A stretch of DNA of 64,000 nucleotides, taken from Ruegeria conchae (GTDB lineage Bacteria; Pseudomonadota; Alphaproteobacteria; Rhodobacterales; Rhodobacteraceae). The notes beneath the pieces were generated by a model. It had not been told where the DNA came from and did no database searches. It saw nothing but the letters and a program-made list of their open reading frames with translations. How positions within the stretch are numbered: position 1 is the stretch's first letter; each line of letters begins with the position of its first letter. The DNA is taken from assembly GCF_000192475.1 (NCBI RefSeq), contig NZ_AEYW01000006.1, positions 186,001 through 250,000 of the forward strand, read 5' to 3'. Shown piece by piece: positions 29,312 to 36,796 of this stretch. The position numbers and the translations under genes were made by a program.

Positions 29312-29332
29312 AGTCGATATTTACACTCCAGT

Positions 29333-29357
29333 GCCTGACCTTTGATCGACGTCAGGC
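29333..29357. terminator. Hairpin between convergent P450 and response-regulator genes
   Basis: GCCTGAC/GTCAGGC, 7-bp stem with an 11-nt loop, 22 bases after the P450 stop and just beyond the stop of the convergent gene. No T-run. Confidence 0.4.
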
Positions 29358-29374
29358 CTGGCGACAGAATTAGC

Positions 29375-30511
29375 TTACTGCCGGCGAGTGAGGTAAGTGT
29401 TATCGCCGTACAGCTCACGCAAGACTACATCAAACAATCTATCGTTGACCATTTCTTTGCGATCCGGTGTGGGCTCTGAAAATGTGGAGGAAGTTGTAAC
29501 CAGGCCCTTTCTGAGATTGGCCTCGCGATGATTCACTTTTTTGATAGCCATGTCCAAAGAGGCGAATGCTCCAACCTTCGTAAATGAACGAAGCGATACC
29601 GGTGTACCTTTCACCACTTTAAGATGGACAGATGCGCAGCGGTTGCTGAGAACAGTCCCTAGTTCTTGGTTTAGGAAAGCTTCGGTCGGAATATTCTGGG
29701 TGCGTTCCCGCCCATGTGTAACAACGAGAAATGTGCCACTCCCGCGATAGGAATAGATTCCTCCAGCAGCCTGTGTTGTTCTTTCAATGCAGAATCCAAT
29801 GTCGGAAACAGATCGCCGAAAATCACCAAAATTTCCCAGATCAAAGTGATACTCGGCGTCACGAAATTTGATTGCGGTGACCCAGGTGTCAAATCGACGC
29901 CTCCGTGAAAGCTGCTCGACATAGTTGTCGAATTCGACATACCCCAAGCATTGTTCCTGCTCGTCGATAGACAAAGGATCCTTGAAATTGAATTTCTGGT
30001 TGAAATCCAATTCACTGCGAAGATTTTCTATCGACGCCGATGAGGATTGGGTTTTCTTTCTCTCCATCATCAGAAGGTGAGCAGCGTTCATACGGCTGCG
30101 CAGTTCAAAGAAGTCGAAGGGTTTAGTTACATAATCAAACGCGCCTTCTAAAAATGCCTTCTCGATGTTCTGCCTGTCATCCAGTGCAGTCAGCATTATG
30201 ACAGGTGTTTCCAGATTTTCCGGCAGGTTCCGGATTTGTGAAAGCAACTCTATCCCTGAGGTTCCAGGCATCTGAATGTCAACAAGCAGACAGTCGAACG
30301 GGGATTCTGCTGCTTCTATCATCCCAAGCGCTTCATCAGCTGAACTGGCAGCAGCCACATTGCAGTTTTCGAGTTCAGGAAGCGCTGATTGGAGCAATTT
30401 CAAGATGTCAGGATCATCATCAACCGCCAGTACAGTAAGTGCGGTCTTTCTTTGTGCTCGATGCTCTAGATTTCTTTGGAACCGATCACTGCCAAATGTG
30501 GAATGTCTCAT
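29375..30511 (-). CDS. Response regulator with degenerate GGDEF-like output domain (first copy)
   Basis: A 378-residue protein from the ATG at 30511; the open frame continues to a poor TTG at 30580. The receiver domain spans about residues 25-145: TVLAVDDDPDILKLL, phospho-acceptor in CLLVDIQMPGTSG (about residue 76), VIMLTALDD and DYVTKPFDFFEL. The C-terminal 200 residues resemble a GGDEF domain in layout: YVEFDNYVEQLSRRRRFD at the first conserved helix, YSYRGSGTFLVVTHG where R-[FY]-GGDEF-xxLL should stand, and a final SLDMAIKKVNHREANLRKG like the LADxALYxAK helix. The GGDEF signature is replaced by GSGTF, so diguanylate cyclase activity is not expected. It is a partner candidate for the island kinase, and homologous in layout to the copy at 32222. 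Confidence 0.8.
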   Translation of the reverse strand: MRHSTFGSDRFQRNLEHRAQRKTALTVLAVDDDPDILKLLQSALPELENCNVAAASSADEALGMIEAAESPFDCLLVDIQMPGTSGIELLSQIRNLPENLETPVIMLTALDDRQNIEKAFLEGAFDYVTKPFDFFELRSRMNAAHLLMMERKKTQSSSASIENLRSELDFNQKFNFKDPLSIDEQEQCLGYVEFDNYVEQLSRRRRFDTWVTAIKFRDAEYHFDLGNFGDFRRSVSDIGFCIERTTQAAGGIYSYRGSGTFLVVTHGRERTQNIPTEAFLNQELGTVLSNRCASVHLKVVKGTPVSLRSFTKVGAFASLDMAIKKVNHREANLRKGLVTTSSTFSEPTPDRKEMVNDRLFDVVLRELYGDNTYLTRRQ

Positions 30512-30915
30512 AACTGGTGAACCGCCGATATCCTCATAACGGGTTGAACCTATGAGGTGAGTGGGTCGAAACCGCGGCAAAAATTGAGAAATTCTTCGTA
30601 GAAAGGGGTTTTTTCTTGACCTTTGTTTGGCGCAAACGGCCTCAGCGACGAGTTGCCTGTTTTTTGTTTTGAGCGGCCGTGGCGCTTTTTTGGTGCTATT
30701 TATTCGGCAATTTGTTTGTGTCTAAGAACAATTCACGATCTCAAAACAACGGAATTGAAATGCGATAGGGAATTTAAGCATCAACTCTGGTAGCGCTGCT
30801 AACATGCATTATAGCCACGGTTTCCCTATAGCCTGAAAATAAACCCCAGTCGCAATGAAGTCAGCGTCGGGCGTTAGAAAGTACAATAGACCATCCAGCG
30901 GCGGGGTTGTTCAAT
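30512..30915. other. Intergenic region upstream of the first response regulator
   Basis: 404 AT-rich bases between the LuxI homologue stop and the response regulator start. Visible structure: an 8-bp inverted repeat ATAGGGAA (30765-30772) and TTCCCTAT (30822-30829), far apart. No lux-box-like palindrome and no gene are seen. Confidence 0.4.
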
Positions 30916-31656
30916 TTACTTGTAGATGTTGAACAAAACCGACTGACTGACGGTGCCATCGATAGAGAACTTTGCGCCGACAGGCGAGGCATTGACACCC
31001 AGACGCCGTGACCACCGTGCCCAGACTGAAGGAACGATGCCCAATATGCTGGATGCACCACCTTCCATTGCGACAGTAGTCATCTGGTGAAACAACTCTT
31101 GTTGAACCTGCTGCCTGCGTGATGAAGCGACATCTTTTGTCACGAAGAAACGGGATGCTTCCCAGACAGATTGCTTTACCGGGGCTTCAACAAACAGAAC
31201 GTCAGATGGGATATCTTTAAGAATACCTCTTTGTGCGTCGCGCAGCATATAACTGTATACCCCGCATTGTGCAGTCGTGGGCAGAAGTCGTACACCTGCC
31301 AAAATTTCACCAAACTCGTGCAGCACAACCCACCGACAGGCTGGCGTGTCGTATTGGTCGAATTCCATCCCGTCAGCTTCGCCGACTTGCCACTTTAGCT
31401 GATCTATAAAAATTGACTTTCTGGTTTCGAGGTATTTTGCCAGCAGTGGGCCATACTCGTGAATATTGCGAAAGCTAAGCGTAGTCGCACGAATATTGCC
31501 AACGTCACTACGTGGCATTGGCTGGCTACTTCTAACCGCAAAAACTTCTATTCGCGCCGATTTACTCGGAACGCTTGAAGTGGCGTTAGCGGGTGTCAGC
31601 TCCGGAAATCCCTCCGGGACCGAGTATGTCTGCTTAAACCTGAGTGGACGGTCCAT
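30916..31656 (-). CDS. LuxI-family acyl-homoserine-lactone synthase homologue
   Basis: A 246-residue protein carrying the LuxI invariant residues at the correct spacing: R79, F83, W89, E98, D100 and D103 in RKSIFIDQLKW and GMEFDQYD, then GVRLLPTT (the conserved arginine), and WEASRFFV (glutamate and arginine three apart). These build the SAM and acyl-ACP site, so it should make an acyl-homoserine lactone. About 55 residues precede the usual N-terminus; an internal ATG at 31518 would give a 200-residue, normal-sized protein, and neither start has a good ribosome-binding site. No LuxR-type gene is within the window. It lies in the tRNA-Leu island with a kinase, two response regulators and a P450. 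Signal structure cannot be predicted. Confidence 0.87.
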   Translation of the reverse strand: MDRPLRFKQTYSVPEGFPELTPANATSSVPSKSARIEVFAVRSSQPMPRSDVGNIRATTLSFRNIHEYGPLLAKYLETRKSIFIDQLKWQVGEADGMEFDQYDTPACRWVVLHEFGEILAGVRLLPTTAQCGVYSYMLRDAQRGILKDIPSDVLFVEAPVKQSVWEASRFFVTKDVASSRRQQVQQELFHQMTTVAMEGGASSILGIVPSVWARWSRRLGVNASPVGAKFSIDGTVSQSVLFNIYK

Positions 31657-32221
31657 ATTTTGCTCATATTATTGACGCACTTATGACAATATTCAGCTCG
31701 GCAAGTCCACCAACCTATGCGGTAGTTAACCGAATTGATGAATGGGTGTGTCCAAATCTCCTCTCTCCCAATGGTTGAGTTCGCTGACAGATCAGTTACG
31801 CAAGTTTTTTTTAACTTTTCTTTTCACCCGTAGGCTTCATTCATTTCCGCGTGTGCAGCAACATTCTGAAAAAAAGCTTTTTTTGCTCTTTCAATTAGAG
31901 CTTACGCTGGATCAAGTGCCGTCTCGCTGTCTGATGAAATTTCAAGGCAGCCCTGACTGCTGATAAAAGCAGTCATCAAAATGACATCCAAATTTGGAGG
32001 GAGTTATTTTTCTAATTGCGTCCTCGGGCTGAGAAATTTGTACAGATTAAAAAAAATGTGCAGACATAAGGAAGTCTGCCTAATGTCACCGTTTTGCCAC
32101 CTTCGTAGAAGAAAATGAGAGAGGATGAGTAATCCCTGAGTGTTTTATGCGCCAGCCAGCCGTTGCCTTAAAGTCTGCAATGCCCAACGGTTGGAGAGGT
32201 GTAAGAGGTTGGTGAAAAGTT
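31657..32221. other. Divergent AT-rich regulatory region between luxI homologue and second response regulator
   Basis: 565 bases, no supported gene. A hairpin TGACTGC/GCAGTCA with an 8-nt loop lies at 31954-31975. Long A/T tracts and no clear -35/-10 pair prevent a promoter call. This is where the signals driving both the luxI homologue and the second regulator must lie. Confidence 0.45.
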
Positions 32222-33163
32222 ATGCGTATACTTGCTGTAGACGACGATCCTAGCATCCTGGAGTTGCTTGATAAAGTTCTAGAAGCGTTCGGGTACAAAG
32301 ATGTCGTTACCGCCAGAAGTGGTCGGGAGGCCCTTGAAATACTGTCGAGACCAAATGAAGCGTTCGACTGCTTATTGCTTGATGTGCAGATGCCGCAGAT
32401 GAACGGCATAACTCTTTGCGAAGAAGTGCGAAAATTACCAGAATACACGTACACGCCCATTATCATGGTGACCGCCATGGTGCAAAAAGAGTACATCGAC
32501 GAAGCATTCGGAGTTGGGGCAACGGACTACGTTACAAAGCCTTTTGAGTTCTCGGATCTGAAGCAGAGGTTGTCTGACGCCTATAGAATGGCAGCGGAAC
32601 GCAGAGCCGCAATCGAAGTGCTGGAAGCTGAAGCGGATTCTGAGTTGTGTTTTGGCAATAGTCCGGACGTTCGCTTAAGTGATCCGCAATGTTTCGGAGA
32701 TTTGCCCGGTTGCATTGGGTTAGCTGAATTTGAGAACTACGTAATTCAGCTTTCAACGATGCACTCCATGGCTGCAAAGCTTGTGGCGGTGAAATGCATA
32801 GGCACCGAACAAATCTATGAGACGAGCACGGTCAGTGAATTCCGTAGTGCCATGACTTTAGCTGGTACCGCGCTTCTGACAGCCAATCAGCAAGGGCGCA
32901 AAGTAGCGACCTATTGGGGAAATGGCGTATTCTTGATGATCTATGACAATCAAATTGATTTGAGTGTGGACCAGTTGGGAGCACCGCTTCCGGAGGCATT
33001 GAAAGAAATTTCCAGTGACACCACTTCAGGTCGGCCAATTGGCTTCCAAGTTAGCGAAGAAGTTATGCTTAAAGCCAAAACCAAGATGGAGGCGTTGTTC
33101 TTGATAGACAAGGCCGTTGAAATGGCTGAAATGTCGGAGCGTCAAGCGGCGAATATCGGATGA
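32222..33163 (+). CDS. Response regulator with degenerate GGDEF-like output domain (second copy)
   Basis: A 313-residue protein. Receiver domain at residues 1-120: MRILAVDDDPSILELLDKVL, phospho-acceptor D53 in CLLLDVQMPQMNG, IIMVTAMV and DYVTKPFEFSDL. The rest parallels the other island regulator: GLAEFENYVIQLSTMHSMA, then YWGNGVFLMIYDN in the position of the GGDEF loop (GNGVF), and EALFLIDKAVEMAEMSERQ at the end. The catalytic residues are absent, so it is probably a signal-receiving scaffold or a protein-protein output module, not a cyclase. No DNA-binding domain is present. It is divergent from the luxI homologue. Confidence 0.8.
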   Translation: MRILAVDDDPSILELLDKVLEAFGYKDVVTARSGREALEILSRPNEAFDCLLLDVQMPQMNGITLCEEVRKLPEYTYTPIIMVTAMVQKEYIDEAFGVGATDYVTKPFEFSDLKQRLSDAYRMAAERRAAIEVLEAEADSELCFGNSPDVRLSDPQCFGDLPGCIGLAEFENYVIQLSTMHSMAAKLVAVKCIGTEQIYETSTVSEFRSAMTLAGTALLTANQQGRKVATYWGNGVFLMIYDNQIDLSVDQLGAPLPEALKEISSDTTSGRPIGFQVSEEVMLKAKTKMEALFLIDKAVEMAEMSERQAANIG

Positions 33164-33461
33164 AAAACTGCATATATGGATGGTGATTAAGGCCAGGCTG
33201 TTGGTGTAAAAAATACATTTGAACGCCCTGAGTTTTTCATTTTTCTGGTTTAAGTAGATCCGCGCGCTCGTTCATCAGACGTTCAACCTTTGTGCTTTTG
33301 GCCTACTTCGTCCGATCTCAGTGCCTACCCGGCGGCAACAACTCTGAGAAAGAACCCGTAAGCTTCTTCTCGAAATTTGATCAGATGCGAGATTTGGCGT
33401 ATTCGCTTCTCTCTGATTTCCTGGAGGTTTCTTTCGCGACCACGGTCAGAGCGTGATCGGT
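33164..33461. other. Decayed region between second response regulator and integrase remnant
   Basis: No gene. A perfect 10-bp inverted repeat ATGAAAAACT (33160-33169, overlapping the stop) and AGTTTTTCAT (33231-33240) may fold as a weak terminator. The right half may hold further integrase debris on the minus strand (DHALTVVAKET, just beyond the remnant below). Confidence 0.4.
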
Positions 33462-33680
33462 CTAAGCAGCTTCCCGGTGTATCCGTTCTTGTTCTTTGAT
33501 CGGGTCTTTGCCTTGACGGGCTACGGGTCGCCATTTCTCTGCTTCTTGGCGTGAATCTTCAGAGCTATGGCTGACAGAGCGCCCAAACCCATCTCTCTGC
33601 GACGCCTGTAGACATGGACCCGAAGCAACTACTTGCCAGCATCACCGTCCTTTTTGGCAGCCAGAGGTTCTCGCCATCCT
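33462..33680 (-). pseudogene. Remnant of a tyrosine-recombinase integrase (N-terminal arm-binding domain)
   Basis: Read across frames on the minus strand, this gives pieces of the DUF4102-type N-terminus of tRNA-targeting integrases: DGENLWL, then a frame change, AKKDGDAGK, a stop codon (TAG where tryptophan is expected), LLRVHVYRRRREMGLGALS, a second frame change, then DSRQEAEKWRPVARQGKDPI and KEQERIHREA. At least two frameshifts and one nonsense change are needed to read it. The catalytic core with its R-H-R-Y residues is not found. It lies 200 bases inside the right attachment repeat, the expected place for an island integrase. Confidence 0.75.
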
Positions 33681-33882
33681 AGTACTAGCCGGTTTGAGTG
33701 TTCTTCACTTGCAAAGATAACAGCTTGTTGACTGCATAATTGGTCCTCCCCAAGGTCCAACTTTTACTATGAGACACAGTGATCCATCTAGAGACTACTG
33801 GAAGCCTCATTATGTTGTTTTAAAATTATTCTTCTGGTTTTTCGAGGAGTCCGGAAACAGGCGTGTTTAAGTTTTCAATACA
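33681..33882. other. Right margin of the island
   Basis: Non-coding 200 bases between the integrase remnant and the right repeat; presumably the old integrase promoter and arm-type binding sites. No clear repeats were found. Confidence 0.35.
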
Positions 33883-33898
33883 TCTCGACCGCACCAAA
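33883..33898 (+). repeat. Right attachment site (attR) of the island
   Basis: Exact 16-bp copy of the tRNA-Leu 3' end (TCTCGACCGCACCAAA). It is a bare repeat with no tRNA body, 26 bases from the stop codon of the ABC ATPase gene. Confidence 0.8.
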
Positions 33899-33923
33899 AT
33901 CCTAAAATCGTTACCCGATATTG

Positions 33924-34919
33924 TCAGGTGAGACGGGCACCCTGTGGGTTGAAGCGATAGGTTCGATCCTGAGCATAGCCGAAATGTACGGATTCACCTG
34001 CATTAACCTGATGTTGGCCGAATAAGCGCGCGGTGATCTGATGGTCTTGCATCATCGCGATCACGTTGGTGTCTCCGCCCAGATGCTCGACATGAGTCAC
34101 GTTCGCGGTCAGGGGGCCCTCGTCGGTCAGGTATAGGTCTTCGGGGCGTATTCCCAGTATCGTGTCCGCGCTGTCGCCGATCACGCTGGCAGGGAAGAAA
34201 TTCATCGAGGGCGCACCGAGGAAGCCTGCGACGAACTGGTTGGCGGGGTTGTTGTATAGCTCCATCGGGCTACCGACCTGTTCAACGCGCCCGTCGCGCA
34301 GGACGACGATTTTGTCGGCTAGCGTCATCGCCTCGGTCTGGTCGTGGGTGACGTATATCATCGATGCATCGAGCTGCTGATGCAGGTTTGCGATTTCCAG
34401 CCGCGTGTTCATGCGCAGGGCGGCGTCCAAATTGGACAAAGGTTCGTCGAACAGGAACAGTTTGGGTTCGCGCACGATGGCACGCCCAATGGCGACACGT
34501 TGACGTTGGCCGCCGGACAGTTCCGAGGGGTAACGGTCGATATATGGTTCAAGGTTCAGCATCTTGCTGGCCTTGGCAACGCGCTCTTCTATGACCTGCT
34601 TGCTTTGACCTTCCTGTTTCAGTGCCAGTGACATGTTTTTGCGCACATTCAGGTGGGGATAGAGTGCATAGCTCTGAAACACCATCGCGATGCCGCGTTT
34701 GGAGGGCGGGGTTAGGTTCATAAGTTCTCCGCCGATGCGAACCTCGCCCGAGGTCACATCTTCGAGCCCCGCAATCACGCGCAGAAGAGTGGATTTGCCA
34801 CAGCCCGAAGGTCCAACGAAGACGACGAATTCTCCGTCTTCGACTTCGATGTTGATATCCTTAAGGACTTCGACGGAGCCGAAGGACTTGTTCACGTTCG
34901 TTAGCGTCAGGGCGGTCAT
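33924..34919 (-). CDS. ABC sugar transporter ATP-binding protein (UgpC/MalK type)
   Basis: A 331-residue ATPase energising the importer encoded upstream. Walker A GPSGCGKSTLLR, Q-loop MVFQSYALYPHLN, signature LSGGQRQRVAIGRAI, Walker B LFLFDEPLSNLDA and switch histidine TH are intact. The C-terminal TOBE domain (LGIRPEDLYLTD, EHLGGDTNVIAM) places it in the CUT1/MalK class. It is last in the six-gene minus operon, overlapping the oxidoreductase gene by ATGA. It could serve several importers, as such ATPases often do. Confidence 0.93.
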   Translation of the reverse strand: MTALTLTNVNKSFGSVEVLKDINIEVEDGEFVVFVGPSGCGKSTLLRVIAGLEDVTSGEVRIGGELMNLTPPSKRGIAMVFQSYALYPHLNVRKNMSLALKQEGQSKQVIEERVAKASKMLNLEPYIDRYPSELSGGQRQRVAIGRAIVREPKLFLFDEPLSNLDAALRMNTRLEIANLHQQLDASMIYVTHDQTEAMTLADKIVVLRDGRVEQVGSPMELYNNPANQFVAGFLGAPSMNFFPASVIGDSADTILGIRPEDLYLTDEGPLTANVTHVEHLGGDTNVIAMMQDHQITARLFGQHQVNAGESVHFGYAQDRTYRFNPQGARLT

Positions 34920-35950
34920 GTGTTTGCCTCTTTCAGCGAAATTGGTTGGCCGGTGCGGATACTTGTATCGGCAGCCAGACAGATGGCCAGCGATTGCACG
35001 GCGTCGTTCATGTGGCGGGTCAGGTCGATGTCTTCAGCGATGGCGCGCAGCATATAGGCTTGTTCGGCATCGCAGAGCTCCTGATGGCCGGGTTCATCCG
35101 GCATGTCGATTGTCTGGTCGCCTTCGGGGCGATGGACCAGAAGGCCACCGACTTTGGTGTGGCCGTCGATATCGGCTGACGCACCCTTGTTGCCATCGGT
35201 GATCGAGACGGAACCGTTCGGTGAGACAATGTCTTTCACGAAGAATGCGGTTTCAGACATCATCGGGCCCCAACCGGCTTCGTACCAACCGACGGAGCCA
35301 TCCTCGAAGATCACCTGAAACTGGCCGTAATTGTACATGCCTTCGGCTATCTCATCGCTTAGGCGCAGGCCCATGCCGTGGACGCGCACGGGGTCTGAGT
35401 CCGTGATCTGGCACATCACGTCGACATAGTGCACTCCGCAATCGACGATGGGCGAGGTGGTCTGCATCAAGGCCTTATGCGTCTCCCACTCGGCCCCGCT
35501 GCTTTGCTGGTTGAGATTCAGCCGGAACACGTAGGGCCCGCCCAGGTCGCGCGCCTCGGAAATCAGACGAATCCATGAGGGGTGATGGCGCAGGATGTAG
35601 CCGATGACCAGTTTGCGTTTGGTTTCAATGGCTTTCGCTACAACGCGTTTGGCATCAGCCACAGTCGTCGCTAGTGGTTTTTCAACGAAGACATGCGCTC
35701 CGGCCTCCATCGCAGTGCAGGCGTAATCAGCATGGCTGTCAGAATAGGTGGCGACGACTACCAAATCCGGGTTCGTCTCTGACAGAGCCGTCTGAAATTC
35801 GGAAAAGGCCGGATATTCTGACAAGTCAGGATGGTCTACGCGGCCAGACCGGTTCACGAGCCCCACGACTTCAGCGTCCGGGTGGTGATGGTTGGCCAAA
35901 GCGTGGCTCAGCCCCATATTGCCAAGGCCGGCGATCAGAACTTTGGTCAT
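34916..35950 (-). CDS. Gfo/Idh/MocA-family oxidoreductase in the sugar operon
   Basis: A 344-residue NAD(P)-dependent dehydrogenase. Rossmann motif KVLIAGLGNMGLSHALANH at the N-terminus, the conserved FVEKPLA loop (HVFVEKPLATTVADAKR, with the catalytic-type lysine), then the alpha/beta domain with the VDCGVHYVDVM histidine segment. Such enzymes oxidise sugars, amino sugars or inositols. Being inside the ABC/MurQ operon it probably modifies an imported amino sugar or derivative; the exact reaction is unknown. It overlaps both flanking genes by four bases. Confidence 0.88.
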   Translation of the reverse strand: MTKVLIAGLGNMGLSHALANHHHPDAEVVGLVNRSGRVDHPDLSEYPAFSEFQTALSETNPDLVVVATYSDSHADYACTAMEAGAHVFVEKPLATTVADAKRVVAKAIETKRKLVIGYILRHHPSWIRLISEARDLGGPYVFRLNLNQQSSGAEWETHKALMQTTSPIVDCGVHYVDVMCQITDSDPVRVHGMGLRLSDEIAEGMYNYGQFQVIFEDGSVGWYEAGWGPMMSETAFFVKDIVSPNGSVSITDGNKGASADIDGHTKVGGLLVHRPEGDQTIDMPDEPGHQELCDAEQAYMLRAIAEDIDLTRHMNDAVQSLAICLAADTSIRTGQPISLKEANT

Positions 35951-36786
35951 TTCACAGCTCCTGAAGTGATGCCGCGGATCAACTGGCGTGAGAAGATGAC
36001 ATAGAGCACCAGCACCGGCAGGATCGCCATGCTGAGCGCCGACAGAACCGCGTTCCAGTCGGTGACGAACTGGCCGATGAAGACTTGGCTGCCCAGTGTC
36101 AGTGTTTTGGTTTCCTCAGCTGGGGCGAGGATCAGTGGGAACCAGAGGTCGTTCCAGATCGGGATCATGTTGAACACGGCCACGGTCGCCATAGCAGGGC
36201 GGACGAGGGGCAGGACCAACCGGAAGAAGATGGTGTATTCGGATAGGCCATCGACGCGGCCCGCGTTTTTCAGATCGTCCGAAACCTGTCGCATGAACTC
36301 GGACAGGATAAACACGGCTAGGGGCAGGCCCTGTGCGGTGTAGACAAGGATTAGTGCCCAGAGGGTGTTCACCAACCCTGTAGCAACCATCATCTCAAGT
36401 ATCGCAACGGTGCCGATGCGGATCGGGATCATGATCCCAAGTGCCAGATAGAGGCCCATCAGGGTGTTGCCCTTGAACTTGTACTCGCTCAGCGCAAAAG
36501 CAGCCATTGCGCCGAACAACAGAACAAAAGCCAGCGATACCACGGTCACGATCAGCGAGTTCTGGAAATAAAGGAAGAAATCCCCTTGTTTCATCACCGT
36601 CTGATAACCGATCAGCGAGAAGCTTTCGGCATCGGGCAGGGCGAGTGGCTCGCGGAAAATCGAGCGTCGGGTTTTGAAGCTGTTGATGATGATCACGAAG
36701 ACCGGGAAGAGGGCGATCAACGTGTAGAGGATCAGCGCCCCATGCATGGCGGCCGTGTTTAGCGGGTTTTGGCGTGCTTTGTTCAT
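35947..36786 (-). CDS. ABC sugar transporter permease (MalG-like)
   Basis: A 279-residue CUT1 permease with six hydrophobic helices. It has the EAA loop that docks the ATPase (DDLKNAGRVDGLSEYTIFFRLVLPL). It ends RQLIRGITSGAVK, the MalG-type C-terminus. The ATG at 36786 has GAGGGTG upstream and sits 10 bases from the preceding permease stop. The longer frame from 36852 would overlap that gene. Confidence 0.9.
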   Translation of the reverse strand: MNKARQNPLNTAAMHGALILYTLIALFPVFVIIINSFKTRRSIFREPLALPDAESFSLIGYQTVMKQGDFFLYFQNSLIVTVVSLAFVLLFGAMAAFALSEYKFKGNTLMGLYLALGIMIPIRIGTVAILEMMVATGLVNTLWALILVYTAQGLPLAVFILSEFMRQVSDDLKNAGRVDGLSEYTIFFRLVLPLVRPAMATVAVFNMIPIWNDLWFPLILAPAEETKTLTLGSQVFIGQFVTDWNAVLSALSMAILPVLVLYVIFSRQLIRGITSGAVK

Positions 36787-36796
36787 GCGTTCACCC

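Larger units (their letters stand above)
25394..33898. mobile_element. tRNA-Leu-integrated genomic island (about 8.5 kb), probably immobile now
   Basis: Three independent signs support it: flanking 16-bp direct repeats of the tRNA 3' end, a decayed tyrosine-integrase fragment just inside the right repeat, and visibly lower GC and much longer non-coding gaps than both flanks. Cargo in order: histidine kinase (-), cytochrome P450 (+), response regulator (-), LuxI homologue (-), response regulator (+). No conjugation, phage or replication genes are seen. The core genes on both sides are intact, and the right repeat ends only 26 bases before the ABC ATPase stop codon. The island has lost the catalytic half of its integrase, so it is likely fixed unless helped in trans. 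Confidence 0.75.

Noticed and set aside
31742..31963. A 73-codon plus-strand frame between the luxI homologue and the second response regulator
   Set aside because: No start context and no similarity; the region is AT-rich regulatory DNA.
30512..32221. A lux box or LuxR-type gene near the AHL synthase
   Set aside because: No palindrome resembling a lux box and no LuxR HTH protein on either strand in the window.
29375..33163. Active diguanylate cyclases among the two response regulators
   Set aside because: The GGDEF signature is replaced in both by GSGTF and GNGVF, losing the metal-binding and catalytic acids.
33325..33534. A 69-codon minus-strand frame with arginine/serine-rich product
   Set aside because: It is an out-of-frame reading of the integrase remnant, not a gene of its own.
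25408..33900. A prophage or integrative conjugative element
   Set aside because: No capsid, terminase, lysis, relaxase, mating-pair or replication genes; only an integrase fragment.
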